From: Allostreptomyces psammosilenae
Lineage (GTDB): Bacteria; Actinomycetota; Actinomycetes; Streptomycetales; Streptomycetaceae
Reading direction: 5' to 3'
NCBI RefSeq assembly: GCF_013407765.1
Contig: NZ_JACBZD010000002.1
Coordinates: 1,002,001 to 1,066,000 of the forward strand
Length of the DNA: 64,000 nucleotides
Part shown: positions 44,100 through 53,739 of the stretch, one piece after another
Numbering within the stretch: the first letter of the stretch is position 1
Layout of the letters: every line of letters starts with the position of its first letter
Position numbers and translations under genes: made by a program
The notes under the pieces: generated by a model
The model's database searches: none
Told to the model about the DNA's origin: nothing
Seen by the model: only the letters and a program-made list of their open reading frames with translations

Positions 44100-46708
44100 C
44101 ACTCATCCCTCGTGGGCGGCTCGGGGAGGCGGGCGTCGCGAGCCCGCCGGGACTGCTGCTGGAAGGCGGCCATGGAGCTGCGGGCGCGGTCCGGCGAGCG
44201 GTCGACGGTGGGCTCGTCGCCCTGTCCCCCTTCGGCACGCCCGCCCGCGCCGGCGTCCTTGCCGCCGGCGGAGGAGCCGACGGGCGGATCCTCGCGCAGA
44301 CCGGCGGCCAGGCTGCGCTGGCGCACCCGGCGCGGCAGTTCCTCGGGGTCGATGCCCGGTGGCGCGGCCGGAGGGACGGCGGGCGGGGCGTCGGCGCGGT
44401 CGCGCTCCGCCTCGCGCCGTTCGGCCCGGTGCCGGGGCCCCACGGACCCCGTGTCCCTGTGGTCCATGCTCCTGCGCGAACCCTCCTGGTGGTCTCCGTT
44501 CCCGCGGTCGTGGCGGGCGCTGCCGTCCGCCTCGCCGTCGGCACCGGGCAGCACGTGGACGGCGGCCATCGTCCCCCGCTCCCGGCGGCGCCTGGCCAGC
44601 CGGGGACCGGGGACGGGGGCGGACTCGGGCCCGGTGGCGACGGCGCCACCGCCCGGGGCTCCCGCGCCCACCCCGGTCAGCACCGGTTCGGCGTGGGAGT
44701 GCTGCGGCTGCGGCTCCGCCGGGGCCGCGGGCCGGCCGGCCCCCGCTCCCGCCGGCGCCTGCGCGTTGCTCTCCAGCAGCGACGGCGGCAGCAGCACGAT
44801 GGCCCGGGTGCCGCCGTACGCCGAGCGGCGCAGCGTGACGTTGATGCCGTGCCGGGCCGCCAGCCGGGAGACGACGAACAGGCCGATGCGCGGGTCGTCG
44901 TCCAGGGCGAGCAGGTCGAACTCCGGCGGGCTGGCGAGCAGCGCGTTGGCCGCGTCGTACGCCTCCCGGGGCATGCCCAGGCCGCGGTCCTCGATCTCGA
45001 TGACCACGCCGTGCGGGATCGTCTCGGCGTTCACCGTGACCCGGGTGTCGGCGGGCGAGAACACCGTGGCGTTCTCCACCAGCTCGGCGATCAGGTGGAT
45101 GGTGTCACCCACCGCGGGGCCGGCCAGCCGCGCGGTGCTGGCGTCACCGACGTTCACCCGCGCGTAGTGCTCGGTCTCCGCCACCGCGCTGCGGAGCACG
45201 TCGACCACCGGCACCGGGCGGCGCCAGCGCCGCCGCGGCAGCACGCCGCCGAGCACCGCGAGGCTCTCGGTGTTGCGGCGCATGCGCGTGGTCAGGTGGT
45301 CCACCGCGTACAGCTCGGCCAGGTAGGCAGGGTCCTCGTGGCGGCGCTGCGCCTCGTCCAGCATGCTCAGCTGGCGGTGCAGCAGGGCCTGCATGCGGTG
45401 CGCGATGTTCACGAACACGCCCGTGGTGCCGTCGCGGAGCCGGGCGAGCTGCACGGCGGTCTCCACGGCGGTGTGCTGGGCGCTGTTGAAGGCGGCGGCG
45501 ACCCGGCCGAGCTCGTCGGTGGACGTGGGCAGCTCCGCGGTGGCGGCCTCGACGTCCACCTGCTCGCCGCGGCGCAGCCGGGAGACCACGTCGGGCAGCC
45601 GCTCCTCGGCCAGTTCGACGGTCGCGCGGCGCAGCGTGTCCAGCCGGTTCATCAGCGAGCGGCTGATGCGCAGCGAGAGCAGCACGGAGATCACCACGGC
45701 CACCAGGCCGAGCGCGGTCAGCAGGGCGGTGGACAGCAGCGTGGACTGCACGCCGTCGTCACCGGTGCGGACCAGGCTCGCGAGCCGGTCGCGGTTGAGG
45801 TCGGCCAGCTGGGGCCCGACGGTGGCGATGGCGTCGCGCCACTCGTCCGCCTCGGACGGCAGCGGGGTGGCGCGGTCCCCGGAGATGCCGCGGGCGAGGA
45901 CGGCGTCCTCGGTGGCCTCGATGGCCTGCCACTCGGGGCTGCCGGTGATCGCCGCGAAGGCCTCCCGCTCGCCACCGGTCAGCATGGGCTCGATCTCGAT
46001 GGCGTGCAGGTGGCGCCGGACGCCGACGTTCTCGATGAACTCCTGGTGCACCCGGGCGTCGATCCGGCCGCTGGAGATCACCGCGTCCTCGCGGGAGAGC
46101 AGCTCGGTGGCGCGGAACAGGGCGACCATGGAGCGGCCGCCCTCCGCGACCTCGGGCGCGCTGTCGAGGTTGGTGAGCTCCTGGAACAGGTGGATCTGGT
46201 GGTCGATGACCCGGTTGACGTACGCCGCGGCGGCGGGCCCGGACTCGGAGCTGCGCTCGTCGATCAGGGCGCGCTGCGCGGACATCTCGGCCAGGTCGTC
46301 GAGGACGGTTCGGGTGTCCTCCACGACCCTGGAGTTGCTGCTGTTCAGCGCCTCCTCGGAGGCGGCGCGGAAGCTGTCCACCGCGGCGTCGGTGCGGCCG
46401 CGCTGTTCCTCCAGCGCGGTGCGGGCGTCGGCGGTCCCCTCGGAGAGCCAGGCGCCGGACAGCCGCCGCTCCTCCTGGAGCTGCCCCATCAGCTCGTAGG
46501 TGGTCAGGCCGGCGTCCTCGGCGATGCCCGCGGCGTCGTTGAGGTCCATCGCGTCGTTGTACGCGTCGCTCGCGTTCGGCAGCCAGATGGCCAGCAGCGC
46601 GAGGAACGGGACGAGCACGAGGAGGAGGAGTGAGGTGCGTAGCGAGCTGCGGCGCTGGACGTTGTCCGGGCTGCTCGACGCGGTGGGTCTGCGTAACAGG
46701 CGTCTCAT
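44099..46708 (-). CDS. Conservon sensor kinase with nitrate/nitrite-sensing-like domain (CvnA-like)
   Basis: An 869-residue membrane protein. TM1 is near 25-43 (LLLLVLVPFLALLAIWL); the extracellular helical domain with QLQEERRLSGAWL is the NIT sensor type; TM2 follows near residues 320-345, then HAMP. A helical region holds NIAHRMQALLHRQLSMLDEA in place of a normal phospho-His box, and the ATPase domain has ELVENATVFSPADTRV and DRGLGMPREAYD. The C-terminal ~200 residues are disordered and charged. ATG at 46708 has AGGAAG closely upstream and opens just before the first helix. It heads the four-gene conservon. Confidence 0.92.
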   Translation of the reverse strand: MRRLLRRPTASSSPDNVQRRSSLRTSLLLLVLVPFLALLAIWLPNASDAYNDAMDLNDAAGIAEDAGLTTYELMGQLQEERRLSGAWLSEGTADARTALEEQRGRTDAAVDSFRAASEEALNSSNSRVVEDTRTVLDDLAEMSAQRALIDERSSESGPAAAAYVNRVIDHQIHLFQELTNLDSAPEVAEGGRSMVALFRATELLSREDAVISSGRIDARVHQEFIENVGVRRHLHAIEIEPMLTGGEREAFAAITGSPEWQAIEATEDAVLARGISGDRATPLPSEADEWRDAIATVGPQLADLNRDRLASLVRTGDDGVQSTLLSTALLTALGLVAVVISVLLSLRISRSLMNRLDTLRRATVELAEERLPDVVSRLRRGEQVDVEAATAELPTSTDELGRVAAAFNSAQHTAVETAVQLARLRDGTTGVFVNIAHRMQALLHRQLSMLDEAQRRHEDPAYLAELYAVDHLTTRMRRNTESLAVLGGVLPRRRWRRPVPVVDVLRSAVAETEHYARVNVGDASTARLAGPAVGDTIHLIAELVENATVFSPADTRVTVNAETIPHGVVIEIEDRGLGMPREAYDAANALLASPPEFDLLALDDDPRIGLFVVSRLAARHGINVTLRRSAYGGTRAIVLLPPSLLESNAQAPAGAGAGRPAAPAEPQPQHSHAEPVLTGVGAGAPGGGAVATGPESAPVPGPRLARRRRERGTMAAVHVLPGADGEADGSARHDRGNGDHQEGSRRSMDHRDTGSVGPRHRAERREAERDRADAPPAVPPAAPPGIDPEELPRRVRQRSLAAGLREDPPVGSSAGGKDAGAGGRAEGGQGDEPTVDRSPDRARSSMAAFQQQSRRARDARLPEPPTRDE

Positions 46709-46892
46709 TGTCTTCCTGGAGCCGGGCGGGCGAGAGGCGACACGCGCGTGCGGTAGAAGCACCGGCCGGTTCACCGCGCGGTGAGCATAGCAGCGCCCCA
46801 TGACCGAAATGTTGCGCGAAGTGACCGTAATGATCAGGTAGATGATGATCCGTCATGAAGGCCGGAGGCGATTTTTCGGCCCTGTGTGCGAA

Positions 46893-46940
46893 AGCCCGCC
46901 GTCCCGCCACCCCGGGTGGGGGGAGGCGGGACGGCGGGCT
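46893..46940 (-). terminator. Terminator of the L,D-transpeptidase gene
   Basis: Perfect 16-base arms AGCCCGCCGTCCCGCC (46893-46908) and its complement (46925-46940), with an inner C/G-rich stem, lie 23 bases after the minus-strand stop. Confidence 0.85.
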
Positions 46941-46962
46941 CGGGACCCGCGTGGGGCGCCGG

Positions 46963-48297
46963 TCAGTGCAGGGCGCTGCCCTCGACCCACTCGGACCAGG
47001 ACATGTTCCAGCCGTTGAAGCCGTTGTCCGGGGCGACCGTCTCCTCGTCGGAGTTGACCACGTTGACCACGTCGCCGGTGATGGTGTTGTCGAAGAACCA
47101 GGCGGCGTCCGTGGAGTCGTCGTCCCCGCCCTTGACGTCGGCCAGGCCGATGCAGCCGTGGCTGGTGTTGGCGGTGCCGAACGCCGACTCGGGCGTCCAG
47201 TAGTTGCCGTGCAGGAAGGTGCCGGAGCTGGTCAGCCGGATGGCGTGCGGCACGTCGGCGATGTCGTACTCGCCGTCGAAGCCGACGGTGTCGCCGTTCA
47301 TCCGGGTCTCCTCCAGCTTCTCGGAGACCACCAGGGCGCCGCTCCAGGTGGCGTTGTCGTCCGCGCCGGTGGAGACCGGGATGGTGCGGATCACCTCGCC
47401 GTCCCGCTCCACCGTCATGGTGTGCGCGGCCGCGTCGACCGTGCTGATCTGCTCCCGCCCGATCCGGAAGGTGACGTCCTTGGACTGGGTGCCGTAGACC
47501 CCCGGGGCGCCCTCGACGTCCCGCAGCCGGAGGCTGAGCGAGACCGTGGACCCCGCCTCCCAGTACTCCTCCGGTCGCAGGTCCAGGCGGGTGTCGCTGA
47601 ACCAGTGGCCGACGACCTCCTGCCCGGAGGAGGTGCTGACCGTGATCCCCCGCTCCACGCCGGCCTTGTCCTCGTCGCTGATCGGGTGGTCGAAGTTGAT
47701 CGAGACCGGCATGCCGACGCCGACGGTGGTGCCGTCCTCCGGCGTGAAGTAGCCGATGAAGGTCTCCTCCGGCGCCGTGGTGGTGAAGCTGGCGGTGCTG
47801 GTCGAGGAGCGGCCGTCCTCACCGGTCGCGGTGGCGGTCACGGTGTACTCGGTGTCCATCCACAGGCGGTCCTCCGCCGAGGTGGTGGAGGTCCAGCCGC
47901 TGCCGTCGGGGCGCAGCGTCCCGTCGACCTCGCTGCCCTCCGGGTCGGTCACCACGACCTTCGTCAGCTCGCCGCGCTCCACGGTGACCTCCACCGGCCG
48001 GTCCACCGGGACGCCGGTGGCGCCGTCGCCCGGGGCGAAGGTCACCACGGCCCCGGAGGGGGTGGGGGAGGAGGTGGGCTCGTCGGCCGGGCGCTCCTGC
48101 GCCGAGGAGGTCCCGGAGGCGCCGGCCGCCGCCGCACCGCCCGCACCGCCCGCTCCGCCTCCGGAGCAGGCGGTGAGCGTCAGCAGCACTCCGGTCAGCA
48201 GGGCCAGCACGGCGGCGGTGCGGCGGGGGTGGGCCCGTCTGGGCCGCTGGCCGCCCTCGCCGTCGTACCGCTGGCGCTCGCCGGTCGTCCGATTCAC
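46963..48297 (-). CDS. L,D-transpeptidase lipoprotein (YkuD domain)
   Basis: A 444-residue envelope enzyme. The lipobox LTAC ends at Cys44, so it is a lipoprotein. Two Ig-like domains (about 90-190 and 190-290) precede the YkuD domain, with FLHGNYWTPESAFGTANTSH and the catalytic HGCIGL. It forms 3-3 cross-links in peptidoglycan or attaches proteins to it; the domain order matches mycobacterial LdtMt2-type enzymes. GTG at 48297 is chosen over the longer frame because AGGAG lies eight bases upstream and the signal peptide then begins normally. Confidence 0.93.
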   Translation of the reverse strand: MNRTTGERQRYDGEGGQRPRRAHPRRTAAVLALLTGVLLTLTACSGGGAGGAGGAAAAGASGTSSAQERPADEPTSSPTPSGAVVTFAPGDGATGVPVDRPVEVTVERGELTKVVVTDPEGSEVDGTLRPDGSGWTSTTSAEDRLWMDTEYTVTATATGEDGRSSTSTASFTTTAPEETFIGYFTPEDGTTVGVGMPVSINFDHPISDEDKAGVERGITVSTSSGQEVVGHWFSDTRLDLRPEEYWEAGSTVSLSLRLRDVEGAPGVYGTQSKDVTFRIGREQISTVDAAAHTMTVERDGEVIRTIPVSTGADDNATWSGALVVSEKLEETRMNGDTVGFDGEYDIADVPHAIRLTSSGTFLHGNYWTPESAFGTANTSHGCIGLADVKGGDDDSTDAAWFFDNTITGDVVNVVNSDEETVAPDNGFNGWNMSWSEWVEGSALH

Positions 48298-48522
48298 CCG
48301 CTCGTCTCCTTCTCCGTCGGCCGGTGGCGCGGCGGTGCGGCACCTCGGTGACCGCCGTGCGGCGCACCGGACGCTGGCCGCGCCCGTTCGGGGCACGTTT
48401 TCCGAGTGTCGCCCGGAGAGCGGCGGACAACCAGGCAGAAGCGGCGAATTCGGACAATCGATCTATGAGATGGGCCACGCCCGGCACGGAGCGTACCGAA
48501 ATGTTGACTCGTGGTGGCCGCC

Positions 48523-48557
48523 GGCGGGCGCCGCGCCGGTGCGGCGCCACGCCCGCC
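48523..48557 (-). terminator. Probable terminator of malate synthase
   Basis: GGCGGGCG...CGCC pairs imperfectly with GGCG...CGCCCGCC across 48523-48557, just past the minus-strand stop at 48569. Confidence 0.4.
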
Positions 48558-48568
48558 GCGGGCGCCGG

Positions 48569-50233
48569 TCAGTCCAGCAGCCGGTAGGCCGGCAGGGTGA
48601 GGAAGTCGGTGAACTCCTCGTCCAGTGCCACCTGGAGGAAGAGGTCGCGGGCGGTCTCCCAGCGACCGGCGGCGAACGCCTCCTCGCCCAGTTCGGCGCG
48701 GAGCCCGTCGAGCTCCTCGGCGGCGAGCGAGCGCACCAGCTCCTCGGTGGCCTTGGCGCCGGTGTCCCGCAGCACCACCCCGTTGTGGATCCACTGCCAG
48801 ATCTGCGACCGGGAGATCTCCGCGGTCGCGGCGTCCTCCATCAGATTGAAGATCGCCACCGCGCCGGAGCCGCGCAGCCACGCCTCGATGTAGCGGATGC
48901 CCACCGCGACGGCGTTCCGCAGGCCCTCCTGGGTGGTCGGCGCGTCGGCCGAGGCGACGTCCAGCAGCTGGGCGGCGGTCACCTCGACGTCCTCCCGGAG
49001 CCGGTCCACCTGGTTGTACCGGCCGCCGGCGGCCGGGTCGCCGAGGACGGCGTCGAAGCACTCCCTGGCCACCGGGACGAGGTCCGGGTGGGCCACCCAG
49101 GAGCCGTCGAAGCCGTCCCGGGCCTCGCGCTCCTTGTCGGCCCGCACCTTCTCCAGCGCCCGGGCGTTGACCTCCGGATCCCGGCGGGAGGGGATGAACG
49201 CGGCCATGCCGCCGATCGCCTGGGCGCCGTGCCGGTGGCAGGTGCGCACCAGCAGCTCGGTGTAGGCCCGCATGAACGGCGCGGTCATGGTGACCGCGTT
49301 GCGGTCGGGCAGCACGAACCGGGCCCCGGCGTCCCGGAAGTTCTTCACGATGGAGAACAGGTAGTCCCAGCGGCCGGCGTTCAGGCCGGAGGCGTGCTCG
49401 CGCAGCTCGTAGAGGATCTCCTCCATCTCGAACGCCGCCGTGATGGTCTCGATCAGCACGGTGGCGCGCACCGTGCCGTGCGGCAGCCCGACGTGGCGCT
49501 GGGCGAAGGTGAACACCTCGTTCCACAGCCGGGCTTCCAGGTGGCTCTCCAGCTTGGGGAGGTAGAAGTAGGGGCCGGCGCCGCGCTCCACCAGCCGGCG
49601 CGCGTTGTGGAAGAAGTACAGCCCGAAGTCGAACAGCGCCCCGGGGATCGGTGCGCCGTCCACCTGCAGGTGGCGCTCGTCCAGGTGCCAGCCGCGCGGG
49701 CGGGCCACCACCACGGCCAGCTCGGCGTCCGGCTTCAGCCGGTACTCCTTGCCCTCGGGGGTGGTGAAGTCGATGCGGCGGGTGTAGGCGTCGATCAGGT
49801 TGATCTGTCCGCCGACCGCGTTGGCCCAGGTGGGCGCCGAGGCGTCCTCGAAGTCGGCCAGCCACACCCGGGCACCGGAGTTGAGGGCGTTGACCGTCAT
49901 CTTCCGGTCGGTCGGGCCGGTGATCTCCACCCGGCGGTCCCGCAGCGCGTCCGGGATCGGGGCGACCTTCCAGTCGCCGCCACGGATCGCGGCGGTCTCC
50001 GGCAGGAAGTCCAGGGTTCCGGTGCGGGCGATCTCGGCGCGGCGTTCCCGGCGGCGGGCCAGCAACTCGTCGCGGCGCGGCGTGAAGGCGCGGTGCAGCT
50101 CCGCGAGGAAGGCCAGCGCCTCGGGCGTCAGCACCTCCTCGGCGCGCTCCACCTGGCCGGCGGTCAGGGTGACTCCGGGGACGGCCGTCTCCACGGGCGC
50201 CGAGGGGGCGGTGGAGGAGGGGAAGGACGACAT
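48569..50233 (-). CDS. aceB: Malate synthase A
   Basis: A 554-residue TIM-barrel enzyme joining glyoxylate and acetyl-CoA to malate. Family segments are [57 protein letters not shown] (with metal-binding Glu), [12 protein letters not shown] and [13 protein letters not shown] (with catalytic Asp just before, in [10 protein letters not shown]). Glyoxylate from allantoin breakdown is the likely substrate here. ATG at 50233 has AAGGAG nine bases upstream. Promoter and operator-like elements lie ~200 bases upstream, with a malic-enzyme relic between. Confidence 0.95.
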   Translation of the reverse strand: MSSFPSSTAPSAPVETAVPGVTLTAGQVERAEEVLTPEALAFLAELHRAFTPRRDELLARRRERRAEIARTGTLDFLPETAAIRGGDWKVAPIPDALRDRRVEITGPTDRKMTVNALNSGARVWLADFEDASAPTWANAVGGQINLIDAYTRRIDFTTPEGKEYRLKPDAELAVVVARPRGWHLDERHLQVDGAPIPGALFDFGLYFFHNARRLVERGAGPYFYLPKLESHLEARLWNEVFTFAQRHVGLPHGTVRATVLIETITAAFEMEEILYELREHASGLNAGRWDYLFSIVKNFRDAGARFVLPDRNAVTMTAPFMRAYTELLVRTCHRHGAQAIGGMAAFIPSRRDPEVNARALEKVRADKEREARDGFDGSWVAHPDLVPVARECFDAVLGDPAAGGRYNQVDRLREDVEVTAAQLLDVASADAPTTQEGLRNAVAVGIRYIEAWLRGSGAVAIFNLMEDAATAEISRSQIWQWIHNGVVLRDTGAKATEELVRSLAAEELDGLRAELGEEAFAAGRWETARDLFLQVALDEEFTDFLTLPAYRLLD

Positions 50234-50295
50234 GGTGGAAGGCTCCTTCGACGCGGTGCCGGCCCCGCGCGGGCGGCCGGCACGGCACGGTTGGT

Positions 50296-50403
50296 TCAGT
50301 CGCTGCGGCCGGTGGCGACCACCGCGGCGTGCTCCCCGGCGACCGCCGGGTGGACCTCCGGATCCGGGTTGGCCGGGGCGAACACGATGGCGTCGTCCGC
50401 CAT
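50296..50403 (-). pseudogene. Malic enzyme relic in the malate synthase leader
   Basis: A 35-codon open frame from ATG at 50403 to TGA at 50296 reads [20 protein letters not shown] followed by [15 protein letters not shown]. This is the diagnostic NAD-domain segment of malic enzymes (xIVFAxANPDPE...ATGRSD). In full enzymes the segment continues with FPNQxNN; here it stops at once. It is either a decayed gene fragment or a retained leader peptide. It has no clear ribosome site. Confidence 0.75.
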
Positions 50404-50429
50404 GAGGGATCGGTAAATCCGTGGAATGG

Positions 50430-50458
50430 AGGCTAGTTTCTACGATGCGGAAACTCAA
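50430..50458 (-). promoter_or_regulatory. Malate synthase promoter with IclR-type operator
   Basis: On the minus strand TTGAGT (50458-50453) and TAGCCT (50435-50430) are spaced by 17 bases. The spacer and its edges contain AGTTTC-n9-GAAACT (50435-50455). The half GATGCGGAAA recurs in front of allantoinase. Confidence 0.65.
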
Positions 50459-50631
50459 GGTGCGACGGGCCGCCTGTCCGTATCCTGCTGTCCCCACGCG
50501 CACCGGCCAGGGGCACGTGGCTGCCGCCCGCCCGCCACCGCCTGGTCCGGGGCCCGCCCGGTGCGACGCCGGTGGGGCGCGACACCCGCACGGGCCCCGG
50601 CACGACGACACTCCACGGGGGACACCACCAG

Positions 50632-52275
50632 ATGAACCCGCTCGCCGACGACGACCCGCGCCGGATCGGCCCCTACCGGATCGTGGCCCGTCTCGGCTCG
50701 GGCGGCATGGGCCGCGTGTACCTCGGGCGCAGCCCCGGCGGCCGGAACGTCGCCGTCAAGGTCGTCCGCCCCGACCTCGCGGAGGACGAGGACTTCCGGA
50801 CGCGCTTCCGCCGCGAGGTGGCCGACGCCCGGCGGGTCGGCGGGGAGTGGACCGCCCCCGTCCTCGACGCCGACACCGAGGGGGAGCGGCCCTGGCTCGC
50901 CACCCGGTACGTGCCCGGGCCCTCGCTCAGCCAGGCGGTCCGCCACGCCGGGCCGTTCCCCGAGCGCTCGGTGCGCCTGCTCGGCGCCGGACTCGCCGAG
51001 GCGCTGCGCGCCGTGCACGGGGCCGGCCTGGTGCACCGCGACCTCAAGCCGTCCAACGTGCTGCTGGACGTGGACCGCCCCCGGCTCATCGACTTCGGCA
51101 TCTCCCGGGCCGCCGACGCCAGCGTGCTCACCCGGACCGGGCTGCCGCTGGGCTCGCCCGGCTACATGTCGCCCGAGCAGATCAACAACCAGCGGGACCT
51201 GCCGGTGGGGCCGCCCAGCGACGTCTTCTCCCTCGGCGCCGTGCTGGTGCACGCCGCCACCGGCGTCGGCGCGTTCGGCCAGGGGCCGCCGGAGGTCCTG
51301 CTGGTCCGGGCGATCACCGACCAGCCGCGGCTGGACGACGTCTCCGAGGCGCTGCGCCCGCTGGTCCGCCGCTGCCTGACCAAGGAGCCGGCGGACCGCC
51401 CCACCGTGGAGGAACTGCTCGACGCCCTGCCGCCGCGCGGGGAGGGCGTGCGGACCCTCACCCGCGGCGGCTGGCTGCCGCCGGCCGTCGCCGAGATGAT
51501 CAGCCGGCGGGCGGCGGAGATCCTGGACTTCGAGGCCGCCGACGAACCCCCCGCACCCTCCGCACCTCCCGCACCCCTCGTACCTCCCGCACCTCCCGTA
51601 CTTTCCGCACCTCCTGCCCCTTCCGGACCGCCCGTGCCTCCGCCGCCGCCGGTCCGGAACGCGGAAGGCGGCACCGCGCCCTCCAGCCGGCCGGACGGCG
51701 GCCACCCGCCCACCATCGGCGCGGCCACCGCGCCGGCGCCGGCACCGACGCGCCCGGGCACGCGCCGACGACGCTGGACACCGGTCGCCGTCGCCGCCGC
51801 GGCGGCCCTGGCGGCCGGCCTGGCCGGCGCCCGGTTCCTCGGCGACGGCGGGCAACGGGGCGGGGACGCCGACCCCACCCCGACGCCGACCGCCGAGCGG
51901 GTCAGCGGGGAGCGGCTGCCGGAGGAGTACGTCGGCACCTGGACCGGAACCGTGCAGTCCGACCTCGGGGTGCGCGGCGAGGTCACCATGACCATCCGGG
52001 AGGGCGCCGTCGGGGATGTCGTCTACGAGGCCGGCAACCGCGCCTCCTACCTGGGCGTGGACCTGGACCTGGTCTGCGCGGGGGTGGGGACGCTCGTCGA
52101 GGTCGAGGAGGGCTCGGTGGTCGTGGAGGGCACCGAGCTCACCGCCGGCACCGCGGACTTCTGCGTCGTGGGGGAGCGGGTCCGGCTCAGCGCGCGCGAG
52201 GACGGCACGCTGCGCTACGAATCCCTCTCCGACGCCGCCGGCACCCCCGAGGGAACCCTCACCCGCCAGCGGTGA
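50632..52275 (+). CDS. Membrane Ser/Thr protein kinase
   Basis: A 547-residue Hanks-type kinase. The catalytic domain occupies ~1-275: [13 protein letters not shown], Lys in [20 protein letters not shown] and the activation loop to GYMSPEQ. A Pro/Ala linker follows (~310-375), then one membrane helix ([18 protein letters not shown]), and an extracellular domain from ~425 ([18 protein letters not shown]) made of beta strands with two Cys (CAGVG, FCVVG). The outer domain may sense an envelope signal. ATG at 50632 is at the domain edge. It is divergent from malate synthase and probably unrelated to it in function. Confidence 0.92.
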   Translation: MNPLADDDPRRIGPYRIVARLGSGGMGRVYLGRSPGGRNVAVKVVRPDLAEDEDFRTRFRREVADARRVGGEWTAPVLDADTEGERPWLATRYVPGPSLSQAVRHAGPFPERSVRLLGAGLAEALRAVHGAGLVHRDLKPSNVLLDVDRPRLIDFGISRAADASVLTRTGLPLGSPGYMSPEQINNQRDLPVGPPSDVFSLGAVLVHAATGVGAFGQGPPEVLLVRAITDQPRLDDVSEALRPLVRRCLTKEPADRPTVEELLDALPPRGEGVRTLTRGGWLPPAVAEMISRRAAEILDFEAADEPPAPSAPPAPLVPPAPPVLSAPPAPSGPPVPPPPPVRNAEGGTAPSSRPDGGHPPTIGAATAPAPAPTRPGTRRRRWTPVAVAAAAALAAGLAGARFLGDGGQRGGDADPTPTPTAERVSGERLPEEYVGTWTGTVQSDLGVRGEVTMTIREGAVGDVVYEAGNRASYLGVDLDLVCAGVGTLVEVEEGSVVVEGTELTAGTADFCVVGERVRLSAREDGTLRYESLSDAAGTPEGTLTRQR

Positions 52276-52321
52276 CCGCGCGGCGGGTACGGGCCTGCCG
52301 GACGGGCGTGCGGGCCGGACG

Positions 52322-53125
52322 TCAGCCGGCCTCGGGCTCCGCCGCGGCGGCCGGCGCCAGGCTCGCCGACAACGCCGCGGCGGTCTCCTGCAGCGCCGGC
52401 ACGATCCGGGCCACCGCGTCGTCCGTCACCCGCCCCGCCGGGCCGGAGACCGAGATGGCCGCGGGCGTCGGGGAGTGCGGGACCACCACGGCCAGACAGC
52501 GCACCCCGACCTCCTGCTCGTTGTCGTCCACCGCGTAGCCCCGACCGCGGATGCGCGCCAGCTCCTCCCGGAACGACTCCGGGTCGGTGATCGTGTACGG
52601 GGTGGCGGGGGGCATCCCGGTGCGCGCGATGATCGCGTCGGCCTCCTCGACCGGGAGCTGGGCCAGCAGGGCCTTGCCCACCCCGGTCGAGTGCGGCAGC
52701 ACCCGCCGCCCGACCTCGGTGAACATCCGCATCGAATGCCGCTGGGACGCCACCTGCGCGACGTACACCACCGCGTCCCCGTCCAGCATCGCCATGTTGG
52801 CCGTCTCGCCGGTCACCTCGACCAGATGGGCCAGGTGCGCCTGTGCCCAGCGGCCGAGCAGGCGCTCGGCCTGCTCGCCCAGGCGGATCAGCCGGGGGCC
52901 GAGCGCGTACCGCCGGTTGGGCTGCTGGCGGACGTAGCCGGTCGCCACCAGGGTGCGCACGATGCGGTGGATCGTCGGCAGCGGGAGACCGGTCGAGGCG
53001 GCGACCTCGCTCAGGCCCACCTCACCGCCGGCGTCGGCCATCCGCTCCAGGATCTCGAACGCGCGCTCCAGCGACTGAACGCCCCCCGCCGAGCTCCTGG
53101 CCTTGTCGTTGCTGCCCTGCGGCAC
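52322..53125 (-). CDS. allR: IclR-family regulator (AllR-like)
   Basis: A 267-residue repressor. The winged helix (SLERAFEILERMADAGGEVG, then AASTGLPLPTIHRIVRTL) is at ~17-75. The IclR ligand domain follows, with RMFTEVGRRVLPHSTGVGKA and the conserved Cys in EVGVRCLAVVVPH. I recall an AllR regulator near malate synthase and allantoin genes in S. coelicolor that responds to allantoin-pathway intermediates; the link here rests on context. GTG at 53125 follows GGAAGG. Upstream half-sites suggest autoregulation. Confidence 0.88.
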   Translation of the reverse strand: MPQGSNDKARSSAGGVQSLERAFEILERMADAGGEVGLSEVAASTGLPLPTIHRIVRTLVATGYVRQQPNRRYALGPRLIRLGEQAERLLGRWAQAHLAHLVEVTGETANMAMLDGDAVVYVAQVASQRHSMRMFTEVGRRVLPHSTGVGKALLAQLPVEEADAIIARTGMPPATPYTITDPESFREELARIRGRGYAVDDNEQEVGVRCLAVVVPHSPTPAAISVSGPAGRVTDDAVARIVPALQETAAALSASLAPAAAAEPEAG

Positions 53126-53171
53126 CTCGCGTCCGTCCTTCCGGTGCGGCCTGCCCTGCCCTGCCCGTCCG

Positions 53172-53199
53172 CGGAAGCTTACCTTCCGACTGGCGGAAG
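53172..53199. promoter_or_regulatory. Triple half-site operator of the IclR gene
   Basis: CGGAAG-n5-CTTCCG-n5-CGGAAG (53172-53177, 53183-53188, 53194-53199), with exact arms and equal spacing, lies 47 bases upstream of the allR start. It resembles the sites at allantoinase and malate synthase. Confidence 0.6.
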
Positions 53200-53243
53200 A
53201 CTCCGTCCACGAAGGACGCCGGGCCGCGGCACCCGCCGGGGCG

Positions 53244-53651
53244 TCAGCCCTCCTGGGTGTTGATCAGCGTGGCCGCCGCGTAGGTGAGGTACTTCCACAG
53301 CTGGGCCTCCAGCTCCTCCGGGAGCTCCAGCTCGTCCACGCCGGCCCGCATGCAGCGCAGCCAGGCGTCGTGCGCCGCCCGGTCCACCCGGAATGGCATG
53401 TGCCGCATGCGCAGCCGCGGGTGCCCCCGCCGGTCACTGTAGGTACGCGGACCGCCCCAGTACTGCATCAGGAACAGTGCGAGCCGCTCCTCGGCCGGCC
53501 CGAGGTCCTCCTCGGGGTACATCGGGCGCAGGATCGGGTCCGCCGCCACCTCCTGGTAGAAGCGGTGCACCAGGCGGCGGAACGTCTCCTCGCCGCCGAC
53601 GGCCTCGTAGAAGGTGACGCTGCTCGGGGTCCCCACCGGAATCTCGTTCAC
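53244..53651 (-). CDS. Truncated haemoglobin, group II (GlbO-like)
   Basis: A 135-residue 2-on-2 globin. FYEAVGGEETFRRLVHRFYQ forms the first helices, PMYPEEDLGPAEERLALFLM leads into QYWGGPRTYSDRRGHPRLRM, and proximal His84 is in RMRHMPF. Group II globins bind O2 or NO and handle oxidative or nitrosative stress. GTG at 53651 matches the family start (NEIP...TFYE), though GGAGG lies unusually close. It is the last minus-strand gene after the FHA gene, ~90 bases away, and could be co-transcribed. Confidence 0.93.
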   Translation of the reverse strand: MNEIPVGTPSSVTFYEAVGGEETFRRLVHRFYQEVAADPILRPMYPEEDLGPAEERLALFLMQYWGGPRTYSDRRGHPRLRMRHMPFRVDRAAHDAWLRCMRAGVDELELPEELEAQLWKYLTYAAATLINTQEG

Positions 53652-53739
53652 CCCTCCATGCTGCCACCCCGCCGGGGTGGCCCCGACGGGCGCGGCGCGG
53701 GGACACCGCGCCGCGCCCGTCCGGGGCCGCGCCGGGGAC

